Assembly: GCA_019235595.1 (NCBI GenBank)
Contig: JAFAKI010000259.1
Location: 1 to 7,098 of the forward strand
Length of the DNA stretch: 7,098 nucleotides
Reading direction: 5' to 3'
Source of the DNA: Mucilaginibacter sp.
GTDB taxonomy: Bacteria > Bacteroidota > Bacteroidia > Sphingobacteriales > Sphingobacteriaceae
Part shown: one piece after another, positions 1 to 4,467 of the stretch
Layout: each line of letters opens with the position of its first letter
Numbering within the stretch: position 1 is the stretch's first letter
Notes under the pieces: generated by a model
The model's input: only the letters and a program-made list of their open reading frames with translations
Database searches by the model: none
What the model was told of the DNA's origin: nothing
Position numbers and translations under genes: made by a program

Positions 1-1204
1 TACTCGGTGGCAAGATGGTGTGCTTCGCTCTGTCGTGCGACATCTCGTTTCTCAGGAAATCAAAAAGATCTTTCCGATTGTTCGGCTTGTGCATGTCGAT
101 GAAATCGATCACCACTATGCCACCCATATCGCGCAAGCGCAGTTGCCTTGCAATCTCCCGCGCAGCCTCTTTATTCACCTGGAAGGCGTTTTCTTCCTGA
201 TTTTCTTTATTGGCTGTACGGTTACCGCTGTTTACGTCGATCACGTGCAGCGCCTCGGTATGTTCAATTACCAGGTAAGCGCCACCGGCCAGGTTCACCG
301 TTTTCCCGAAAGCCCCTTTGATCTGTTTATCTACACCATAGTGTTCGAAAATAGGGTCCTTGTGTTTATGCAGACGGACTATATTTTCCAACTCGGGTGA
401 TATCTGGTGTACATAACTGCGTATCTCCTCGTAAATAGAATTATCATTTACATAGATATGCTGAAAATCGGGGTTAAGGATGTCGCGCAATAATGTCGAA
501 GTCCGATCGATCTCACCCAAAGCCTTTTTTGAAGGCTCTATCGAGGGCAAACGGGTAATAAAAGTTTCCCATTTCGAGATCAGGTCAAGCAAATCCTGCT
601 GCATTTCGGCAACACCCTTACCTTCTGATACGGTACGGATAATCACCCCAAAATGCTTCGGCTTAATGCTCTCGACAATTTTACGCAGACGGTTACGCTC
701 GGTATTGCTCTTTATCTTTTTGGATATAGAGATGGCCTCTGAGAAGGGCACCAAAACCACATACCGGCCTGCTATTGACAGGTCGGAGCTGAGGCGTGGC
801 CCTTTAGTTGATATCGGCTCTTTGGCAATTTGTACCGGGATAAGCTGATTTTTGGTTAATACTTCCGATATCTTACCGGACTTATTAATATCAGCCTCCA
901 GTTTAAAATTGTCCAGCAACTTCGACTGGTAGCCACCGCTGCGTACTTGCTTGGTCAGCTTTAGCAGGCTTTGTACCTGCGGACCAAGGTCCAGGTAATG
1001 CAAAAATGCATCCTTCTCGTAGCCCACATCAACAAATGCAGCATTTAAACCAGGCATAATCTTTTTGATCCGGCCCAAATAAATGTCACCAACAGTATAA
1101 TTGTTAGTCGCCTGCTCTTTATGAAGTTCTACAAGTTGTTTATCCTGTAATAACGCAATGGTAGCCCCGTTCGGGGTTGAATCGATAATTAATTCTTTTA
1201 TCAA
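1..1204 (-). CDS. rng: Ribonuclease E/G family endoribonuclease (N-terminal 401 residues, cut by window edge)
   Basis: Endoribonuclease of the RNase E/G family, acting in mRNA decay and rRNA maturation in the cytoplasm. My translation gives an S1-type RNA-binding segment at about residues 35-130 (VGDIYLGRIKKIMPGLNAAF begins it). A 5'-sensor motif GVIIRT follows, with R190 and T191 matching R169/T170 of E. coli RNase E. The catalytic DNase I-like domain has IDVNSGN with D323 and IDFIDM with D367, matching the metal ligands D303 and D346. The reading ends at ILPPS, before the zinc-link cysteines, so the C-terminus lies outside the window. The start is TTG at 1204: a TAG lies two codons upstream in frame, the family's usual opening (I)KELIIDST follows directly, and GGAG stands 6 nt upstream. 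The first ATG is residue 50, which would break the S1 fold. It is downstream of the COX24-type gene by 153 nt. I saw no strong promoter in that gap. RNase G versus E cannot be decided from this part. Confidence 0.96.
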   Translation of the reverse strand, partial: MIKELIIDSTPNGATIALLQDKQLVELHKEQATNNYTVGDIYLGRIKKIMPGLNAAFVDVGYEKDAFLHYLDLGPQVQSLLKLTKQVRSGGYQSKLLDNFKLEADINKSGKISEVLTKNQLIPVQIAKEPISTKGPRLSSDLSIAGRYVVLVPFSEAISISKKIKSNTERNRLRKIVESIKPKHFGVIIRTVSEGKGVAEMQQDLLDLISKWETFITRLPSIEPSKKALGEIDRTSTLLRDILNPDFQHIYVNDNSIYEEIRSYVHQISPELENIVRLHKHKDPIFEHYGVDKQIKGAFGKTVNLAGGAYLVIEHTEALHVIDVNSGNRTANKENQEENAFQVNKEAAREIARQLRLRDMGGIVVIDFIDMHKPNNRKDLFDFLRNEMSHDRAKHTILPPS

Positions 1205-1222
1205 CTGCTACTCCATTTCTTA

Positions 1223-1244
1223 AAGCGGCATAAAAAAGCCGCTT
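1223..1244 (-). promoter_or_regulatory. Stable hairpin in the RNase E/G mRNA leader
   Basis: A perfect 7-bp GC-rich stem (AAGCGGC / GCCGCTT) encloses an 8-nt loop that reads TTTTTTAT on the transcribed (minus) strand. It ends 8 nt before the GGAG ribosome-binding site and 18 nt before the TTG start. The U-run is inside the loop rather than behind the stem, so it is not a classical terminator for minus-strand transcripts. E. coli rne is autoregulated through a structured 5' leader; a similar role here is inference only. An attenuator or simple mRNA-stabilising hairpin is also possible. Confidence 0.55.
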
Positions 1245-1275
1245 ATCATAAGAGGTAAAACCATAAGTATAATTA

Positions 1276-1360
1276 AATGGTTGATTACGTTAAAATGAGC
1301 CGGTTAGTTATCTAAAAGCAATAACTTAATCAACCATTCACATAATCAACCAATAACTTA
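1276..1360. repeat. Intergenic repeat cluster of ATCAACCA / ATAACTTA boxes
   Basis: The gap between the COX24-type gene and the RNase gene holds three copies of ATCAACCA: two direct (1329-1336, 1345-1352) and one inverted (1278-1285). The inverted copy forms a perfect 12-bp inverted repeat, 1276-1287 against 1327-1338. The right part is built of adjoining 8-mers in the order A-B-C-B-A: ATAACTTA, ATCAACCA, TTCACATA, ATCAACCA, ATAACTTA (1321-1360). An inner stem AGTTAT/ATAACT (1306-1311, 1321-1326) also fits. The last box overlaps the stop codon of the small upstream gene. It may be a dispersed intergenic repeat or an RNA-structure/operator element; no function is shown. Confidence 0.6.
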
Positions 1361-1447
1361 CTTCTTCTTATGTCTGTTTTTTCTTAAACGTTTTTTACGT
1401 TTGTGGGTAGCCATTTTGTGTCTTTTACGTTTCTTACCGCTTGGCAT
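1358..1447 (-). CDS. 29-residue basic AURKAIP1/COX24-domain protein (probable small ribosomal protein)
   Basis: A very short gene below usual ORF length limits. It encodes 29 residues opening MPSGKKRKRHK and ending RKNRHKKK, more than half Lys/Arg. This is the pattern I know from tiny Bacteroidota proteins annotated as AURKAIP1/COX24-domain, related to mitochondrial ribosomal protein mS38; the bacterial members are thought to sit on the small ribosomal subunit. There are no acidic residues, no membrane segment, and it is fully basic as expected for an rRNA-binding peptide. It lies 29 nt downstream of the TPR gene and probably shares the HU transcript. TACATTTA (1468-1461), one base off the phylum's TAnnTTTG element, lies just upstream, so it might have its own promoter. 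The second ATG (residue 12) would leave only 18 residues and drop the family's opening motif, so the first ATG is preferred. Confidence 0.85.
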   Translation of the reverse strand: MPSGKKRKRHKMATHKRKKRLRKNRHKKK

Positions 1448-1476
1448 AATGATAATTTTTTAAATGTACGTTTCTA

Positions 1477-2355
1477 CTAATTCTGTAATTCCTTAATATA
1501 TTGGTCGATCTTCTGTCTTACGACAGGCTCAGCAACCATGTTTTTGCATTTTTGATAAGCTGCAATTGCTTCCTTTTTCATACCCAATTGGCGGTAGCAT
1601 TCTGCCAGATAGAAGTTTGGCTCCAGCTCATCCCTTTGGGCTATCATATTTTTAAACCTGGTTACCGCCTTCTCAAACTGCCCGGATTTCATCGCGAACA
1701 TGCCGAGATTCAGGTTTGCATTCCAGTTTTTGGGGTCTTGCTTTACCACGTCAAGTAACAGCATTATACCCTGCATCGGCGAACCGCCATTAGGGTCTGT
1801 AATGCCCAGACTTGTTTGATTAACGTAAGCTACACCCAAACCTGTTTTTGCACCCAAGTCTTCCGGTTTCAGTTTAACCGCATTTTTGTAAGCATCAATC
1901 GCGTTCTCTACAAAAGCCGGCTGTGCCGCAGTATCAGTGGCATTTTTGTAAGCATCATTAAAATGATTGCCTGCATTCATCCAGTTTTCAAAAGTATTCT
2001 CCTTTTGAGCTACAGCCTGGTAGTAGAATGCTGATGGTGCGGGTTGATTGTCATCGTCCCATTGTTTTGCCAATTGCTTTTGCAGGCTAAGCTTAGCTGC
2101 ATCGGTCGTGGCCGTTTTTAACTGGCCTTCCAGATCGTTTATTCTTGCAGCAAGTGCTGCACCAATCGCTGTTTTAGCCGGGACGGATACATCCTCAACA
2201 GTTACCCTGGCAACTGATGATGGTTGCGATCCTGAAACAACACCCGAGGTGGCTTTCGCCACTTTGGGTTTAATTAAACCTTTAACAGGTAAGGAATACA
2301 AATAACCGGAAATAGCCAGAACTATTAAAATAACGATTATTTGCTTCCCCTTCAT
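1477..2355 (-). CDS. Membrane-anchored tetratricopeptide-repeat protein, function unknown
   Basis: A 292-residue protein. Residues 6-22 are a hydrophobic segment (IIVILIVLAISGYLYSL), an N-terminal anchor or uncleaved signal. A low-complexity Ser/Thr/Val linker follows (about 32-62), then a polar, heptad-like helix rich in Lys/Gln/Leu (about 66-100). The rest is helical repeats of TPR type: about 124-164 (ending YKNAVKLKPED), 168-209, 211-244 (NLGMFAMKSGQFEKAVTRF) and 247-278 (FYLAECYRQLGMKKEAIAAY). TPRs are protein-binding scaffolds; no catalytic motif is seen. Positive charges lie on both sides of the anchor, so cytoplasmic or periplasmic exposure is not settled. The start is 9 nt after the HU stop, indicating co-transcription with HU, and its leader is purely AT-rich without a Shine-Dalgarno. 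The partner protein is unknown. Confidence 0.88.
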   Translation of the reverse strand: MKGKQIIVILIVLAISGYLYSLPVKGLIKPKVAKATSGVVSGSQPSSVARVTVEDVSVPAKTAIGAALAARINDLEGQLKTATTDAAKLSLQKQLAKQWDDDNQPAPSAFYYQAVAQKENTFENWMNAGNHFNDAYKNATDTAAQPAFVENAIDAYKNAVKLKPEDLGAKTGLGVAYVNQTSLGITDPNGGSPMQGIMLLLDVVKQDPKNWNANLNLGMFAMKSGQFEKAVTRFKNMIAQRDELEPNFYLAECYRQLGMKKEAIAAYQKCKNMVAEPVVRQKIDQYIKELQN

Positions 2356-2364
2356 GTTATAAAA

Positions 2365-2667
2365 TTATTTTGCAGCTTTTGGCGCTTTGTTACCGGTTTT
2401 AACTTTCTCAACAAAAGTTTTAGCAGGCTTAAAGCTTGGTACAAAGTGCTCAGGGATAATTATAGCGGTATTTTTTGAAATGTTACGCGCTGTCTTTTTA
2501 GCTCTTTTTTTAACGACGAAGCTACCGAAGCCTCTTACATAAACATTCTCGCCACCTACCATCGAGGTTTTTACAACCTTGAAGAATGCCTCTACAGTTT
2601 CTTGAACGTCAACTTTCTCGATACCTGTCTTAGATGAGATCTCAGCTATAATTTCTGCCTTAGTCAT
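2365..2667 (-). CDS. hup: HU-family nucleoid DNA-binding protein
   Basis: A 100-residue histone-like protein of the HU/IHF family that binds and bends DNA as a dimer and compacts the nucleoid. The dimerisation helices come first (MTKAEIIAEISSKTG, to about residue 40). Then comes the DNA-binding core VRGFGSFVVKKRAKKTARN (44-62) and the returning beta-arm strand IIIPEHFVPSFKPAKTF (69-85). The length is 10 residues above the usual 90 because of a short Lys/Ala/Pro tail (GNKAPKAAK). At the arm tip the canonical GRNP is ARNI, putting Ile at position 63 where HU and IHF usually carry the Pro that intercalates into DNA. As far as I recall, this RNIS(KN) form is common to Bacteroidota HU proteins. 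The gene heads the minus-strand block and has a good promoter match upstream. HU versus an IHF-like role cannot be separated by sequence alone. Confidence 0.96.
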   Translation of the reverse strand: MTKAEIIAEISSKTGIEKVDVQETVEAFFKVVKTSMVGGENVYVRGFGSFVVKKRAKKTARNISKNTAIIIPEHFVPSFKPAKTFVEKVKTGNKAPKAAK

Positions 2668-2718
2668 ATCAGATTTTCTTTATTTTAATTATGTAAATAC
2701 TTAACTGTTTTGGGGTTG

Positions 2719-2750
2719 CAAAAGTATTTGTTTCTGACCATAGTTTAAAA
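2719..2750 (-). promoter_or_regulatory. Bacteroidota-type promoter of the HU operon
   Basis: On the minus strand TACTTTTG (2726-2719) matches the Bacteroidota -7 element TAnnTTTG at every fixed position. A run TTTT (2750-2747) lies 20 nt upstream as a weak stand-in for the -33 TTTG/TTG box. Transcription would begin near 2712-2714 and give an AT-rich leader of about 45 nt before the HU ATG at 2667. This leader has no Shine-Dalgarno, which is normal for the phylum. The promoter probably drives HU, the TPR gene and the COX24-type gene. Confidence 0.6.
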
Positions 2751-2760
2751 TAATTGGCCG

Positions 2761-2770
2761 TTTTTTTTTT
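2761..2770. repeat. T10/A10 homopolymer tract in the HU-mutY control region
   Basis: Ten consecutive T on the plus strand, A10 read in the HU direction. It lies about 48-57 nt upstream of the predicted HU transcription start, where an A-tract could act as an UP-like or bent-DNA element. It could also vary in length by slippage. Its position is seen; its effect is inferred. Confidence 0.5.
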
Positions 2771-2831
2771 GTTAACCCATAATTAAATACATAAACGTTA
2801 CAAATCTCATGTAATTGCCCCCTCTTACAAC

Positions 2832-2839
2832 TACATTTG
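2832..2839 (+). promoter_or_regulatory. Candidate -7 element TACATTTG directly before mutY
   Basis: TACATTTG matches TAnnTTTG at all six fixed bases and ends 5 nt before ATG 2845. If used, transcription would start at or next to the mutY ATG and give a leaderless or nearly leaderless mRNA. No TTTG or TTG is present at the usual distance upstream (about 2805-2814), so this may be a chance match in AT-rich DNA. Confidence 0.25.
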
Positions 2840-2844
2840 GGTGC

Positions 2845-3891
2845 ATGAATTTCCCGGACGAACTGATACAGTGGTACTTTAAAAACAAGCGCGACCTGCC
2901 CTGGCGCAATACAACCAACGCTTATGTTATATGGCTTTCGGAGATCATTTTACAACAGACACGGGTGGAACAGGGCCTGCCCTATTTTCACCGGTTTCTG
3001 GAAAAATATCCTGATGTAAGAGCTTTTGCTACCGCAGACGAGGGCGAGATACTCAACTTGTGGCAGGGGCTCGGCTATTATTCACGCGGGCGCAACATGC
3101 TAAAAACAGCCCGGCAGGTGGTTAGCGAGTTTGGGGGCGAATTTCCGGTGAAGTATGAGCAGTTGATCCACCTTAAAGGCATAGGCGAATACACAGCTTC
3201 CGCTATTTCTTCCTTTTCGGCAAATGAGGCTAAGGCAGTTGTGGATGGGAATGTTTTCAGGGTGCTGGCACGATATTTTGGCATCAGCGAGCCCGTTGAT
3301 AGCCACAAAGGGAAAAAATTGTTTCAGGAGGTCGCAAACGACATTCTGAGCAAAGATAACCCTGGCTTACATAATCAGGCCATAATGGAATTCGGAGCGA
3401 TGCTTTGCAAACCCAAAAACCCAGACTGCGCTATTTGTCCTGTCAGGTCGGGTTGTTACGCCTGCACCAATAATGCGATTTCTGAACTGCCTAAAAAACT
3501 GAAAAAGAGCAAAATAAGGGAACGATTTTTGCACTATATTGTGGTAACAGATGGCGATACCATCCTGATGAATAAACGCGACGAAAAAGATATCTGGGCC
3601 AATATGTACGACTTCCCTTTATTTGAAAGCAGCCATCGGTTATCGGCGGAGCAGGTTCTGGCACTGCCGGAATTCAAAAGTTACTTTGGGGAAAATAGCC
3701 AAATCATCGATATCTATCCCATAAAAAAACATGTATTAACCCACCAGCATTTATACGCACAATTTATTCATGTTCGTGACAAGCCAATTAAATTAGAACA
3801 AAAATGGTTTTACACTAACGTAAATTTTTTAAAAAAATTCGCTATGCCTAAAATCATTTTTATATTTATAAATAATTTATTTAATTTGTAA
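2845..3891 (+). CDS. mutY: A/G-specific adenine DNA glycosylase MutY
   Basis: Base-excision repair enzyme that removes adenine mispaired with 8-oxoguanine. 348 residues, close to E. coli MutY (350). The catalytic Glu is E33 (WLSEIILQQTR). The helix-hairpin-helix is LKGIGEYTASAI (110-121), with Y116 in the place of the Geobacillus catalytic Tyr126. The catalytic Asp is D134 in VVDGNVFRVLAR, with the same 18-residue spacing from that Tyr. The [4Fe-4S] cysteines are C188-x6-C195-x2-C198-x5-C204. The C-terminal Nudix-like 8-oxoG recognition domain starts near residue 228 and carries HVLTHQHL (H300), matching the FSH loop. ATG 2845 is chosen because MNFPDELIQWY matches the family's opening; a TTG at 2815 would add ten unusual residues. 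The last 60 codons are unusually AT-rich, including a T6A7 run. It is divergent from HU and followed by ssb after 24 nt. Confidence 0.97.
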   Translation: MNFPDELIQWYFKNKRDLPWRNTTNAYVIWLSEIILQQTRVEQGLPYFHRFLEKYPDVRAFATADEGEILNLWQGLGYYSRGRNMLKTARQVVSEFGGEFPVKYEQLIHLKGIGEYTASAISSFSANEAKAVVDGNVFRVLARYFGISEPVDSHKGKKLFQEVANDILSKDNPGLHNQAIMEFGAMLCKPKNPDCAICPVRSGCYACTNNAISELPKKLKKSKIRERFLHYIVVTDGDTILMNKRDEKDIWANMYDFPLFESSHRLSAEQVLALPEFKSYFGENSQIIDIYPIKKHVLTHQHLYAQFIHVRDKPIKLEQKWFYTNVNFLKKFAMPKIIFIFINNLFNL

Positions 3892-3915
3892 ATAAAATTT
3901 CTATTAGTTTAAACG

Positions 3916-4335
3916 ATGTCTGGTATTAATAAAGTGATTTTGATCGGCCACTTAGGCAAGGATCCCGAAATGCGCTATCTTGAAGGGGGCGTATCTGTAA
4001 CAAGCTTCCCTTTGGCAACCTCAGAAACATTCAATAAAGATGGACAGAAGATGGAGCAAACTGAGTGGCACAACATTGTGATGTGGCGGGGGCTGGCCGA
4101 TGTGGCCGGCAAATTTCTTCAAAAAGGCAAACTGGTGTATATAGAAGGGAAACTAAGAACCCGGTCTTTTGAGGATAAAGAGGGAATAAAAAAATACACA
4201 ACTGAAGTGGTGGCCGAAAACTTTACTATGCTTGGCCGTAAAAGCGATTTTGAAGAAAATGGCGACCGTTCAAATGGTAAAGGAACAACTGGTAACAATA
4301 CTTTAAGAAGTAGCCCTGACGATCTTCCTTTTTAA
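3916..4335 (+). CDS. ssb: Single-stranded DNA-binding protein SSB
   Basis: Binds single-stranded DNA as a tetramer during replication, recombination and repair, and recruits partner enzymes through its acidic tip. The OB fold covers residues 1-107, opening NKVILIGHLGKDPEMRYLEG. DNA-stacking aromatics are W51 (TEWHNIV, matching E. coli W54), W57 and F85. The segment KGKLVYIEGKLRTR (70-83) is typical. A short polar Gly/Asn/Ser linker (about 108-133) leads to the diagnostic tip DDLPF at the C-terminus, so the protein is complete. At 139 residues it is shorter than E. coli SSB (178) because of the short linker. It lies 24 nt after mutY in the same direction, probably one operon; no separate promoter is convincing in the AT-rich gap. 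A terminator follows directly. Other SSB-fold paralogues on plasmids or phages are less likely, given this repair-gene neighbour. Confidence 0.97.
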   Translation: MSGINKVILIGHLGKDPEMRYLEGGVSVTSFPLATSETFNKDGQKMEQTEWHNIVMWRGLADVAGKFLQKGKLVYIEGKLRTRSFEDKEGIKKYTTEVVAENFTMLGRKSDFEENGDRSNGKGTTGNNTLRSSPDDLPF

Positions 4336-4374
4336 AAAATAAAGCCTCTGGGATCACTGGAGGCTTTGTTTTTT
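4334..4374. terminator. Bidirectional intrinsic terminator between ssb and the DPP IV-type gene
   Basis: A perfect 8-bp stem AAAGCCTC (4341-4348) / GAGGCTTT (4360-4367) encloses an 11-nt loop. On the plus strand it is followed by G and six T (4369-4374), ending the mutY-ssb transcript. On the minus strand the A6 at 4334-4339 becomes T6 behind the stem, so it can also end the convergent peptidase transcript. The A-run overlaps the ssb stop codon. Confidence 0.85.
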
Positions 4375-4376
4375 AA

Positions 4377-4458
4377 TGTCGAACACCAAATGTTGAATAT
4401 CGAATGATGAAGTATTAGCTTATTTCTTCATTCGATATTCAGCATTCATGATTCGTTA
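4377..4458. repeat. Degenerate long inverted repeat (REP-like) with GAATATCGAATGA core
   Basis: A perfect 14-bp inverted repeat, TGAATATCGAATGA (4394-4407) against TCATTCGATATTCA (4428-4441). Inward it continues with a 3-nt bulge to GAAG/CTTC. Outward, imperfect pairing continues to TGTCGAA (4377-4383) against TTCGTTA (4452-4458), with CATT/AATG matches in between. The apical loop is AT-rich. It lies in the convergent gap between ssb and the peptidase gene, separate from the terminator. I recall ATTCGATATTC-type strings as recurring intergenic repeats in Sphingobacteriaceae and relatives, but copy number in this genome cannot be checked here. Confidence 0.65.
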
Positions 4459-4467
4459 TTCAAAGAC

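Noticed and set aside
20..848. Two plus-strand open frames (20-400 and 480-848)
   Set aside because: They lie antisense to the RNase E/G gene, whose catalytic and sensor motifs are intact on the minus strand; the plus-strand translations resemble no family.
1230..1237. Rho-independent terminator reading of the hairpin at 1223-1244
   Set aside because: The U-run is in the loop, not behind the stem, on the minus strand; on the plus strand the 3' side is ATCATAAG, also without a T-run.
1501..2305. Three plus-strand open frames opposite the TPR gene
   Set aside because: Cys/Phe-rich translations, antisense to a gene with clear TPR units; shadows.
3078..3308. Two minus-strand open frames inside mutY
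   Set aside because: They overlap the helix-hairpin-helix and catalytic Asp region of mutY on the other strand and show no domain.
3866..3915. A separate promoter for ssb (near matches such as TTAATTTG)
   Set aside because: Only partial matches to TAnnTTTG in extremely AT-rich DNA and no spaced -33 box; co-transcription with mutY is simpler.
4390..4445. CRISPR-like repeat unit
   Set aside because: There is only one inverted pair with no regularly spaced direct copies and no cas genes.
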